NCBI GenBank assembly: GCA_040768665.1
Contig: JAXGMN010000015.1
Location: forward strand, 124,001 to 188,000
From: JABWBD01 sp040768665
GTDB lineage: Bacteria > Planctomycetota > Planctomycetia > Pirellulales > Thermoguttaceae
Length of the DNA stretch: 64,000 bases
Direction: 5' to 3'
Below the pieces are notes generated by a model. That model saw only the letters and a program-made list of their open reading frames with translations, did not search any database and was not told the origin of the DNA. This document shows, piece by piece, positions 17,553 to 26,427 of this stretch. A program made the position numbers and the translations under genes. The stretch's first letter is position 1; each line of letters starts with the position of its first letter.

Positions 17553-19016
17553 ATGAAGAACCACGCAACGATTCTTACATTCGCCTCGTGTTGCCTCGCT
17601 TCACTACTATCGACTGGCCGGACCCTTGCCGCCGAACCGCCCACCGCCCGTAAACCCAATATCGTCTTCCTGCTGATCGACGACATGGGGTGGCCCGACG
17701 TGGCCTGCTACGGGCACAGGTTTCATGAGACGCCCGTAATCGACCGGCTTGCCCGCCAGGGCATGCGGTTCACCGACTTCTACGCGGCCACGCCCGTCTG
17801 CTCCTCGACCCGCTCGACGATCCAGACCGGCCAGTATTCAGCCCGCACGGGCATCACCGATTTCATCCCCGGGCATTACCGTCCCTTCGAAAAGCTCGTC
17901 GTGCCGCCAATCGAGCACGAGCTCCGAGAAGGGATTCAGTCTCCCGGCGATGTCCTGGCGTCCGTCGGCTACACGACCGCCTATTTTGGCAAATGGCATC
18001 TCGGCCCGGAGCCGGAGAAGCTGGGCTATCAGGTCACCGAGCGCCAGCTACCCAAAGACTTCCGGAAATCCAGAGCCACGAAGGATCGCGGTCCCAAGTC
18101 GATCGACTTCCTGACCGACGCCACCCTGTGGTTCATCGAGCAGAACAAAGACCGCCCCTTCTTCGTCACCCTCTCGCATCATGCCGTGCATATCCCGATT
18201 GAAGCGCGAGCCGAGACGACGGCCAAGTATGACGAAAAACTAAAACCCGCAGAAGGTGTCAATCACCCGGTTTACGCGGCCATGGTGGAAGATCTCGACA
18301 CGAGCATCGGCCGCATCCTTGGCAAACTCGAGCAACTCGGCCTGACCGGCGACACGGTCATCGTATTCACCTCCGACAACGGCGGTATACGGATGATGTT
18401 CACCGGCATTGGCGAGGTCATCTCGACCAATGCGCCTTTGCGGGACGAAAAGGGAACCCTTTACGAAGGCGGTATTCGGGTTCCCCTGATCGTCCGCTGG
18501 CCGGGCGTCGTATCGCCGGACACCGTCTGCGATGAGCCGGCGACCACGGCCGATCTGCTGTCCACCTTCTGCGATATTGCTTCGGCCAGGCTGCCCGATC
18601 AGCCGATCGACGGCATGAGCCTCCTTCCCCTGCTCAAAGACCCGACCGCAACCCTGTCCCGCGATGCGATCTACTTTCACTACCCCCATTACCACCACTC
18701 ACGGCCGGCCGGCGCCATTCGAGCCCGCCAGTGGAAACTGATCGAGTTTTTCGACGACCACACACTGGAATTGTACAACCTGGAAGACGACATTAGCGAA
18801 GCGAACAACCTGGCAGCATCGAGACCGGAACTAATCAAGGACCTCCAGCAGAAGCTGGCAACTTGGCGCGATCGGGTCGGCGCCCGCATGCCCGCGAAGA
18901 ACCCGAACTACGATCCCAAGCGTGCCGCCGAGTGGTGGAACCGCACAACCAACAAGCCCCTCGACCTCGAAGCCATGCGAAGGCACTACGAGACCCGCCG
19001 AGCTAAGCGATCGTAA
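17553..19016 (+). CDS. Secreted S1-type sulfatase
   Basis: 487 aa with a signal peptide ending near AEPP (about residue 28). The metal-binding start IVFLLIDDMGWPD lies near 37-49 (Asp43, Asp44). The formylglycine site reads VCSSTRSTIQTGQ with Cys83; the classical pattern is C-x-P-x-R and the Pro is Ser here. FGKWHLG follows near 146 and FTSDNGG near 270, both family landmarks. It removes sulfate esters from a sugar or polysaccharide, activated by formylglycine-generating enzyme, which is not in the window. Neighbours (GH106-type enzyme, Gfo/Idh/MocA protein) place it in polysaccharide breakdown. The Ser in the activation motif raises doubt about how well Cys83 is converted. Confidence 0.93.
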   Translation: MKNHATILTFASCCLASLLSTGRTLAAEPPTARKPNIVFLLIDDMGWPDVACYGHRFHETPVIDRLARQGMRFTDFYAATPVCSSTRSTIQTGQYSARTGITDFIPGHYRPFEKLVVPPIEHELREGIQSPGDVLASVGYTTAYFGKWHLGPEPEKLGYQVTERQLPKDFRKSRATKDRGPKSIDFLTDATLWFIEQNKDRPFFVTLSHHAVHIPIEARAETTAKYDEKLKPAEGVNHPVYAAMVEDLDTSIGRILGKLEQLGLTGDTVIVFTSDNGGIRMMFTGIGEVISTNAPLRDEKGTLYEGGIRVPLIVRWPGVVSPDTVCDEPATTADLLSTFCDIASARLPDQPIDGMSLLPLLKDPTATLSRDAIYFHYPHYHHSRPAGAIRARQWKLIEFFDDHTLELYNLEDDISEANNLAASRPELIKDLQQKLATWRDRVGARMPAKNPNYDPKRAAEWWNRTTNKPLDLEAMRRHYETRRAKRS

Positions 19017-19061
19017 GAAAACAGAGAGAGACCGACTACCTCAAACACTCCGGAGAAGCCC

Positions 19062-20357
19062 ATGTCCACGACCCGTCGCCAATTCCTCTCCGCAGCCGCC
19101 GCGGCCGGCATGGCCGCCCCGCACTTGCTGGCTCGAAGCGCCTCGGCAGCAGAGGGCCCGAAGTCCAAGAACGACCGTGCCGGCATCGGCGCGATCGGCA
19201 TGCGCTACCAGGGGACGGTGATCACGCTGATTGCCCAGAACCATGGCGACGTGGTGGCGATCGCCGACGTGGATCGCCACGTCCGCGAACAGGCCCGCGC
19301 CGGCTTCGGCAGCACGCCCAGAATCTTCGAGGATTATCGCCAGCTCCTCGATCGCAAGGACGTCGACGTGGTCATGATCGGCTCCCCCGATCATTGGCAC
19401 GTCAAGATGGCCATCGACGCCTGCCGCGCCGGCAAGGATGTCTACGTGGAGAAGCCCGTCTCGCTCACGATCGACGAAGGCAAAATCCTTCGGCGGGTTG
19501 CTCAGGAAACCGGCCGCGTCGTCCAGGTCGGCTCCTGGCAGCGGAGCGACGCCCGCTTTCGTCTGGCCGTCGAGATGGTCCGCGCGGGCAGGATCGGAAA
19601 ACTCAAGAAAGTCGTCTGCGCTACGGGACCCAATCCGTCGGGAGGCCCATTTCCCGAACGCCCCGTGCCAGGCCATCTGAATTGGGATCTGTGGCTCGGC
19701 CAGGCGCCGAAGGTGCCCTACGTGGAAGAGCGTTGCCATTACACGTTTCGCTGGTGGTATGAGTATGCCGGCGGAAAGGTCACCGACTGGGGTGCCCACG
19801 ACATCGACATCGCCCAGTGGGCGATCAACGAATATCCCGTCGAGATTAAGGCCGAGGGCAAACTCCCCAATATCGAAAACAGTTACAACGTCTCGACCGA
19901 TTTTCACGCCATCGTCCGCTATCCCGGCGGCGTCGAGCTGGAAGTTGGCGAAGTCGGCCGCTCCGGCGTACTGTTCGAAGGCGACGGCGGTCGTCTCTTC
20001 GTCAATCGCGGAACCATCGACGGGGTGCCTATCGATAACCTCAAAGACAATCCATTCCCCCGCGAACGGTTCCAACTCTACGCCTTCGACAATCACCAGC
20101 GGCCGGAGCGGGTAGGCAAGCTCGATGCCATTGTCAATCACATGGGCAATTTCTTCGACTGCATCCAGGCAAAGAAGCTCCCCATTTCCGATTGCGAAAG
20201 CCAGCACCGCAGCGCGACGACCTGCCACCTGATCAACCTCGCCATCCGCCTCGGGCGACCACTCAAGTGGGATGCCGAGAAAGAGCAATTCATCGGCGAC
20301 GCCGACGCCGATAAGTGGCTTGCCCGAGAGCAGCGCAAGGGATTCGAGGTCGCGTAA
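19062..20357 (+). CDS. Tat-exported Gfo/Idh/MocA oxidoreductase
   Basis: 431 aa. A twin-arginine signal (TRRQFL at 4-9, then an Ala-rich stretch) is typical of this planctomycete subfamily. The Rossmann fold begins at GIGAIGMRYQG, followed by ADVDRHV and the EKPVS signature near 133. A second domain contains VTDWGAHDIDIAQWA. The family oxidises or isomerises sugars with NAD(P). It lies 45 bp after the sulfatase and 5 bp before the GH106-type gene, so the three probably form one transcript. The substrate is unknown. Confidence 0.9.
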   Translation: MSTTRRQFLSAAAAAGMAAPHLLARSASAAEGPKSKNDRAGIGAIGMRYQGTVITLIAQNHGDVVAIADVDRHVREQARAGFGSTPRIFEDYRQLLDRKDVDVVMIGSPDHWHVKMAIDACRAGKDVYVEKPVSLTIDEGKILRRVAQETGRVVQVGSWQRSDARFRLAVEMVRAGRIGKLKKVVCATGPNPSGGPFPERPVPGHLNWDLWLGQAPKVPYVEERCHYTFRWWYEYAGGKVTDWGAHDIDIAQWAINEYPVEIKAEGKLPNIENSYNVSTDFHAIVRYPGGVELEVGEVGRSGVLFEGDGGRLFVNRGTIDGVPIDNLKDNPFPRERFQLYAFDNHQRPERVGKLDAIVNHMGNFFDCIQAKKLPISDCESQHRSATTCHLINLAIRLGRPLKWDAEKEQFIGDADADKWLAREQRKGFEVA

Positions 20358-20362
20358 CCAGC

Positions 20363-23347
20363 ATGAAATCCTGCTTCCCGATCATTGCGTGCCTAGCTCT
20401 CCACGCCAGCGCTTGCGTGGGAGAGGACTTGGCACAGAGTTTCCGAAACCCGCCCGACGCGGCTCGGCCCGGCGTGTACTGGTACTTCATGGACGGGAAC
20501 CTCAGCCGAGAGGGAATGACTGCCGACCTCGAGTCGATGAAAGAGGCGGGGATCGGGAATCTGGTATTCCTGGAAGTCAACGTCGGAGTCCCCCGCGGCC
20601 CGGTCGACTTTCTCTCCGACTCTTGGCAGGAACTCTTTGCCCACGCAGTCCGAGAGGCCGAGCGGCTGGGAATTGAGATCACCCTCGGCTCTGGACCCGG
20701 CTGGGCCGGCAGCGGCGGTCCTTGGGTCAAACCCGACCAGTCGATGCAGCATCTGGTCGGCAGTTCCGTCGAGGTGAAAGGTCCGACGGCGTTCGAGGCC
20801 GTGCTGCCTCGCCCGGAGCCTCGCAAGCCGTATTTCGAGGGCGCCGTCACGGGTGAACTGGTCAACCAGCGCGAGGCGTTCTACGAAGACGTGGCCGTGT
20901 TGGCCTTTCCCACCCCTCAAGGAGACCAGCGGATCGCCGATGTCGACGAGAAGGCGCTCTACTACCGTGCCCCCTATACATCGCGTCCCGGAGTGAAGCC
21001 CTATCTGCCTGCGCCGGCGGACTATCCTTCCGTCCCACGCAACTCCGTGATTGATCCCCAAGCGGTCACCGATCTTACCGCCCACTTGCAGCCGGACGGC
21101 CGCCTTGCTTGGGACGTTCCCGCCGGCGAGTGGACGATTGTCCGTTTCGGAAGACGAAACAACGGGGCGACAACCCGCCCGGCTCCCAAGCCCGGACTCG
21201 GCTTCGAGTGCGACAAATTCGACGTGGCCGCCTTCGACGCCCACTTCGACGCCTATGTCGGCAAGCTCATCGCCAAGGTCGGGTCGCGGAAAAAGGGACG
21301 CGGCTGGACGATGTTGCACATCGATAGTTGGGAGATGGGCGCTCAGAACTGGACACCCGGATTTCGCGAAGAATTCCTGCGTCGCCGGGGCTACGATCCG
21401 CTCCCGTTCTTTCCCGCGTACCTCGGCCGAATCGTCGGCAGCCTGGAGCAGAGCGAACGCTTTTTGTGGGATCTCCGCCTGACCGCGCAAGAATTGGTGC
21501 TGGAGAACCACGCCGGTCGCCTCAAAGAGCTCGGCCGCCGCTATGGCTTTACGCTTTCGATTGAGCCGTACGACATGAACCCGACGTCGGACCTCGACCT
21601 CGGTGCGGTGGCCGACGTGCCGATGTGCGAGTTCTGGAGCGAAGGCTTCGGCTTCGATTCGTCGTTCAGTTGTTTCGAGGCGACCTCGATCGCCCATACG
21701 CTTGGCCGCCCGGTCGTCGCGGCGGAAGCCTTCACCGCCGCCGGCAACGAGGCGTGGAAGCTGTATCCGGCCGCCATCAAGAATCAGGGCGATTGGGCCT
21801 TGTGCACCGGAATCAACCGCTTCGTCTACCACACGTTCGCCCACAAGCCCCACTCGCGGCGCCCCGGCATGACCATGGGCCCGTACGGCGTGCACTGGGA
21901 TCGCGGCCAGACCTGGTGGCCCATGGCGTCGGACTATCATCGCTACATCACACGCTGCCAGTTCCTCTTGCGGCAGGGACACGCGGTGGCCGATGTTTGT
22001 TATCTCGCCGGCGAGGGGGCGCCGCACGTCTTCCGTCCGCCCTCGTCTGCCCTGGAAGGAAGCGGCAGCATTCGCGACCGCCGGGGCTACAACTTCGATG
22101 GTTGCTCGCCGAACACCCTGATTGCCAAAGCAACGGTGGACCAGGGACACGTCGTCTTCCCGGGCGGCGCGAGGTATCGGTTGCTCGTGCTGCCTGCCTT
22201 CGACACCATGACGCCGGCCTTGCTGCGGAAGATCAAGGAACTCATCGAAGCCGGGGCGACCGTGGTCGGTCCTCCGCCGCGAAAATCGCCAAGCCTTGTC
22301 GACTATCCGCGGTGCGACCAGCAGGTGGCGGCGCTCGCCGCTTCCATCTGGGGCGAAACCATGCAGCCCCGGACAGTCACGGAGCGAAAGGTCGGTCGCG
22401 GACGAGTCCTTGATGGTGGTGAACTCCAGGTCGCTCCCCCAGGCACACCGCCGCCACGGCCCATCGAGCAGGCAAGCTTTGCAGAGCTTTATCCCCACTA
22501 TCGAGCAACGGCAAAGTTGCTTGCCGAAATGGAGCTGCCGCCCGACTTCGAGGCGGAAGGGCCCATCCGCTACACGCACCGTCGCGCGGGCGACATCGAC
22601 ATCTATTTCGTGGCCAACCGCCAGGCTGAATCCGTTGAAAGCACTTGCACGTTCCGCGTTGCCGGCAAGCAGCCCGAGCTTTGGGACCCGGTCCACGGGA
22701 CCATCCGCGACCTGCCCGAGTACGAGCAGGCCGGCGATCGTACCGCGGTGCCAATGCGCTTCGAGCCGCACCAAAGCTTCTTTGTCGTATTTCGAAAAGA
22801 CGGAGCGGCCGGCGATGGAGTTTCTCCCATCGGCAAAAACTTCCCCGCCTTGCGAGTGGAAAGCGAAATCCCCGGACCATGGCAAGTATCATTCGATCCG
22901 GAATTGGGCGGTCCGCCACAGGCAGAATTCACGGTCCTTGAAGACTGGGTTCAGAGACCGGAGCCCGGCATCAAGTACTACTCGGGGATCGCAACCTACA
23001 AAACAACCTTCGACCTGCCAGGTTCTCTCCGCTCTGGAAACGATCGGATCCTGCTCGACCTGGGCACGGTTCACGTCATGGCCCGCGTGCGATTGAATGG
23101 GCGGGATCTCGGCGTCGTCTGGTGTGCTCCCCGGAGCGTGGACATCACGGATGCCGTGCAAGCCGAGGGCAATCGTCTGGAAATCGAAGTTGCGAACCTG
23201 TGGCCAAACCGCTTGATCGGCGATCAACTTCTTCCGCCGGACCGGCGAGTGGCCTGGACCACGTTCAATCCCTACCGAGCCGACTCACCGCTTTTCCCGT
23301 CCGGCCTTCTCGGACCCGTGCGATTGAAGACGACTGCAAATCGGTAG
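20363..23347 (+). CDS. Secreted GH106-type alpha-L-rhamnosidase-like enzyme
   Basis: 994 aa from the ATG at 20363, which opens a short signal peptide (CLALHASACVG); a start at 20315 would add 16 residues ahead of it. The order fits GH106: GVYWYFMDGNLSREGMTADL and GIGNLVFLEVNVG near the N-terminus, then GIEITLGSGPGWAGSGGPWV near 110, a long (beta/alpha)8 core, and a C-terminal jelly-roll ending with NLWPNRLIGDQ and PSGLLGPVRL. These enzymes release rhamnose from pectic or sulfated glycans. It follows the oxidoreductase gene by 5 bp and converges with the DUF4962 gene 24 bp away. A related uncharacterised DUF-type hydrolase cannot be excluded. Confidence 0.85.
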   Translation: MKSCFPIIACLALHASACVGEDLAQSFRNPPDAARPGVYWYFMDGNLSREGMTADLESMKEAGIGNLVFLEVNVGVPRGPVDFLSDSWQELFAHAVREAERLGIEITLGSGPGWAGSGGPWVKPDQSMQHLVGSSVEVKGPTAFEAVLPRPEPRKPYFEGAVTGELVNQREAFYEDVAVLAFPTPQGDQRIADVDEKALYYRAPYTSRPGVKPYLPAPADYPSVPRNSVIDPQAVTDLTAHLQPDGRLAWDVPAGEWTIVRFGRRNNGATTRPAPKPGLGFECDKFDVAAFDAHFDAYVGKLIAKVGSRKKGRGWTMLHIDSWEMGAQNWTPGFREEFLRRRGYDPLPFFPAYLGRIVGSLEQSERFLWDLRLTAQELVLENHAGRLKELGRRYGFTLSIEPYDMNPTSDLDLGAVADVPMCEFWSEGFGFDSSFSCFEATSIAHTLGRPVVAAEAFTAAGNEAWKLYPAAIKNQGDWALCTGINRFVYHTFAHKPHSRRPGMTMGPYGVHWDRGQTWWPMASDYHRYITRCQFLLRQGHAVADVCYLAGEGAPHVFRPPSSALEGSGSIRDRRGYNFDGCSPNTLIAKATVDQGHVVFPGGARYRLLVLPAFDTMTPALLRKIKELIEAGATVVGPPPRKSPSLVDYPRCDQQVAALAASIWGETMQPRTVTERKVGRGRVLDGGELQVAPPGTPPPRPIEQASFAELYPHYRATAKLLAEMELPPDFEAEGPIRYTHRRAGDIDIYFVANRQAESVESTCTFRVAGKQPELWDPVHGTIRDLPEYEQAGDRTAVPMRFEPHQSFFVVFRKDGAAGDGVSPIGKNFPALRVESEIPGPWQVSFDPELGGPPQAEFTVLEDWVQRPEPGIKYYSGIATYKTTFDLPGSLRSGNDRILLDLGTVHVMARVRLNGRDLGVVWCAPRSVDITDAVQAEGNRLEIEVANLWPNRLIGDQLLPPDRRVAWTTFNPYRADSPLFPSGLLGPVRLKTTANR

Positions 23348-23371
23348 CACCGGGCGGTCCCGTAGGACCCC

Positions 23372-25783
23372 CTATTCTCCCGCAGTCATCCCAACTCGGA
23401 CCATTTCAAGGCGATTCCCGTCATCCGTCCGCTTTTCGACCACGACCTCGCCGTTGGACTGCAGGCTTCCTGAGGAAAGGCTGACGTTTTCTTTCGTCGG
23501 AAGCAAGGCCACGACCCGACCATCGGAAACCGCCGCCGTCAACACGTAACCTCCTTCGACTTTCTTCATCTCAACTTCTGTCGGCACTTTCTCGCCCTTG
23601 CGGTGCGGACGCATCACGGCCACAAACTCGACGCTCCTCGCCGGCTGCGCCGTCGTCGCCGTCAGGTGCCATTCTCGAAGTTTGATTCGCGGCCGAGGGT
23701 TGGGATCGTACTCGTTCGTTTGCCGCAACGTGAGCCCCTCCGGCGCCAACAGTGAGATCGGGCAAACCACGTCGCCCGCACGAACTTCGATCCGTTCCGG
23801 GCCGCTCGCCTGGAATTCGTTGAGTGCGTGCAGCCAGTACTCGTAGGTCGATTCTTGCCGGGCCTCCAGCCGATCGAAGACGATCACCAGTTCCGGTTTC
23901 ACGAACAGGATCGCACGCGTGAAACGGTCCAAAAGCCGCCCCTGGTCACCCTTCGTACCAGCTACACGATAAGTCTCCCCGGCTTCGCCCACCACAACGT
24001 CAATCGCCGGGGTCGTCTTCAGCGCGACGATCTGTCCCTGCGAAGCGGCCGAGTGCGGCACCTGCCCGTGACCGTCGACCGTGATGTTGTTCACCGAGCG
24101 GGTGCTCCACATCCAGTTGCGATGGTGCTCGCTCCCGTAGATGTCGCGGTAGCCGCTGCGGATCAACAGCCGCTGGCCGTAGGCCCAAAGCAGGAAGGAA
24201 TTGTTCGCCTCATAGCCGTGCGACTGCGTGCCGAAGGGGCTGGACTTGAAAACCATCTGAACGTCGTCGTCGGCATCCAGGATCGTGGAATTGAGATACG
24301 CCTGCCCCGTTCCGCGGAAGAGCCGCGACGAGGGGAGATCATCCGGCCGCTTCGGTTCCACCTCCGGAAGCGCGCCGCGAACAAATCCCACGTAGCCGCC
24401 GCCAGACGACGGTCCTCCCATCGCCTCGACGTACCATTGCCAATGCCGATTGCCGGCCTGCGCCGCCAGGACGCTCACCAGCGGAACGTTGCTCGACGCC
24501 TTGCGAGACGCCGTAAGGTCGCCGAAGCCGCCACCGACCTTGTCCGGCGGCATGAGATACATCGGATAGTATCCTGCGCGGGCGAAATAGGGTTTCCGGT
24601 AGGCATCGACCCGCATTGCAGCCCGCATGATGTCGGCCCACCAGGTGAAGCGGCTGATATAGCTGCTCCAGTAGCTCGTGCCTTCGTGCCACCCTCCGTC
24701 GTCGTCGCACCAGACCGGATAGACGTTGTAGAACACGTTCATGGCGAACCAGGTCCAGTCGTCCGCCCCGTCGATCTCGTCCTGGAACGCTATGCCGATC
24801 TCACCGAGGAAATGCCAGGCCCGGTTGCTGTGGCTGGCGTACGGTCGCCACAGGTGGCGAGGACAGAGGTGCTTGTACATCTCCTCGCCGCGGACCTTCA
24901 TTACCTCGCGGCACTCCTTGCGCTCTTTATCACTCAGCAGATCATTGACGAACGTGTACGTGCGCGAGAAATAGTAGGCATACGGCATACCGGCTTCGTC
25001 GTTATAACGGTAGCCGGTCGCACCTTTCGGGTCCCACTTGGCACAATCCAGCAGGATCCGCCTAGCGAGTTGGCCGTATTCTTCTTTTCCGCCGAGGAGC
25101 CGCGTAAAGGCAAGGGTCGCGGCGCCGTCCAGGGCAGCGATCGTATAGACCCGGTTGCCCCACCACATCTCGCGCCACTGCTCGTCCTTGTATGTGACGC
25201 CGGGCGGGTACTTCTCGGGTTCCTTCGTCGGTGGCGGACTCTTGAGCAGCTTTTCACATTGCCGCACCAGGTCGTCATATTGTTTCTTGAGCGGCCCGGC
25301 CGCCAGTTCCCGCAACCGGGGCAGGTCTTCCGGGCGCACGAACAACCGCGGGTGCGACTTGGGAATCCGTTCCAGCAACTCCTGCCGCGGTGGCATCGGC
25401 ATCTCGACTGCGTCCGCAAGAATCGTGAACGTCCGTGCTTGGCTCCAGCCGGTCTTCTTTCCACTCTTGTCGACACCCCGATAGCGCCAGACGTACTGGC
25501 CGGAAGGGAAGACGACCGGCGGACAGTGAACGTTCCACGCGATCTCGTCGCTCGAGTACTGCATCTGGTCGAACGACTCTCCGCGTCCACATTGAAGCTC
25601 CCAGCGGACAACCCCTCCCTGCGGCCGCCAGGAGAAACTTGGCGGATTGACCTGCGAACTCGTGCCCGTGTCCGGGCGGTACCCCCACTCGCCCGGTTGT
25701 GCCGGGGATTCATCGAGCTTGGGCTCGGCTCCCAGGCAGACTGCCGTGAACAGGAAAGCAACGGTTGCGGTCATCAGTCGCAT
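23372..25783 (-). CDS. Secreted DUF4962/heparinase II-III-like protein
   Basis: 803 aa with a signal peptide (hydrophobic to about residue 18). An Ig-like N-terminal segment (residues 30-120, DUF4962-type) precedes an alpha/alpha-toroid region with RLFVRPEDLPRLREL near 146 and HSNRAWHFLGEIG near 320, and a C-terminal beta-sandwich of heparinase II/III type (SHGYEANNSFLLWAYG near 540). Polysaccharide lyases of this build cleave uronic-acid-containing chains. It faces the GH106-type gene on the opposite strand and is followed upstream by a hairpin and the BON gene. I infer a lyase role in the same locus; the exact PL family cannot be fixed by eye. Confidence 0.82.
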   Translation of the reverse strand: MRLMTATVAFLFTAVCLGAEPKLDESPAQPGEWGYRPDTGTSSQVNPPSFSWRPQGGVVRWELQCGRGESFDQMQYSSDEIAWNVHCPPVVFPSGQYVWRYRGVDKSGKKTGWSQARTFTILADAVEMPMPPRQELLERIPKSHPRLFVRPEDLPRLRELAAGPLKKQYDDLVRQCEKLLKSPPPTKEPEKYPPGVTYKDEQWREMWWGNRVYTIAALDGAATLAFTRLLGGKEEYGQLARRILLDCAKWDPKGATGYRYNDEAGMPYAYYFSRTYTFVNDLLSDKERKECREVMKVRGEEMYKHLCPRHLWRPYASHSNRAWHFLGEIGIAFQDEIDGADDWTWFAMNVFYNVYPVWCDDDGGWHEGTSYWSSYISRFTWWADIMRAAMRVDAYRKPYFARAGYYPMYLMPPDKVGGGFGDLTASRKASSNVPLVSVLAAQAGNRHWQWYVEAMGGPSSGGGYVGFVRGALPEVEPKRPDDLPSSRLFRGTGQAYLNSTILDADDDVQMVFKSSPFGTQSHGYEANNSFLLWAYGQRLLIRSGYRDIYGSEHHRNWMWSTRSVNNITVDGHGQVPHSAASQGQIVALKTTPAIDVVVGEAGETYRVAGTKGDQGRLLDRFTRAILFVKPELVIVFDRLEARQESTYEYWLHALNEFQASGPERIEVRAGDVVCPISLLAPEGLTLRQTNEYDPNPRPRIKLREWHLTATTAQPARSVEFVAVMRPHRKGEKVPTEVEMKKVEGGYVLTAAVSDGRVVALLPTKENVSLSSGSLQSNGEVVVEKRTDDGNRLEMVRVGMTAGE

Positions 25784-25907
25784 GACGGGGCTCCATTCGA
25801 GGAAGATGCTGCTGCCACTTCAGCCAGCTTTGAGCCACCTATCATGCCAGATCGCGGACGCGATTTCCAGCCGTGTTCCGATGTTCGTGATTCACCAGGA
25901 ACCCGTT

Positions 25908-25943
25908 CATCAGCCCGGCTGCTCGGAAGCAGCCGGGCTGGTG
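25908..25943. repeat. Stem-loop between the BON and DUF4962 genes
   Basis: A perfect 13-bp stem, CAGCCCGGCTGCT (25911-25923) with its complement at 25928-25940 and loop CGGA, extends three more pairs. It lies 21 bp past the BON stop and upstream of the DUF4962 start, both on the minus strand. No T run follows on that strand, so a rho-independent terminator is not certain. Confidence 0.65.
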
Positions 25944-25963
25944 GGTATCCTGATGCGACGGGA

Positions 25964-26242
25964 TCATAGGCTGCCCGCCTGGCGTTTCACCGGGAATCGG
26001 TCTTTGACCGAAGGCAGGAGCCGCATATTGTCGCTGACGCTTCGCACTCCGCTTGCCGACCGGGCCGCGGCCAGTGCCGTGCGCCGCTGATGGTCGAACT
26101 GCACTGTGCCGGAAAGCGTCACGGCTCCGTGCTGGCACAGCACGCTGATCTGACACGTCGTCGACAGTCCCGACCTGGCGAGCTTGTGACTGACGTCCTG
26201 AATGATCGACTTGTCTGGAAGATGGTGTCGTCCGGTCTGCAT
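25964..26242 (-). CDS. Small BON-domain protein
   Basis: 92 aa. Nearly all of it is one BON domain: an N-terminal helix (IIQDVSHKLARSG), then ISVLCQHGAVTLSGTVQFDHQR and a helix with AARSASGVRSVSDNM. BON domains bind membranes or lipids and occur in stress and porin-associated proteins. There is no signal peptide, so it may be cytoplasmic. It lies between the LamG/BNR-4 gene and the DUF4962 gene with no obvious link to either. Confidence 0.75.
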   Translation of the reverse strand: MQTGRHHLPDKSIIQDVSHKLARSGLSTTCQISVLCQHGAVTLSGTVQFDHQRRTALAAARSASGVRSVSDNMRLLPSVKDRFPVKRQAGSL

Positions 26243-26427
26243 GGTAGCCCCTCACAAACTTCGTAGGGTCCCGCGTGACGACCGCCGTCGACCGAGCAGC
26301 GTGCCCACGCCGGACAAGCAGTTGCAGCAGCCCCCGTCCGCTGCCGCTGCGTGGGCATTCTATCCAGCGCGCCTCCATGAGCACACCGCCCGTAGGTGGC
26401 ATTCACCGACAACTCCGCAGCGACCCG

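Noticed and set aside
20393..22885. 830-aa minus-strand open frame inside the GH106-type gene
   Set aside because: Composition is Arg/Val/Gly-biased without motifs, while the plus strand carries the family landmarks.
23828..25969. 713-aa plus-strand open frame opposite the DUF4962 gene
   Set aside because: Antisense shadow; no signal peptide or domain, and the minus strand is a full-length secreted protein.
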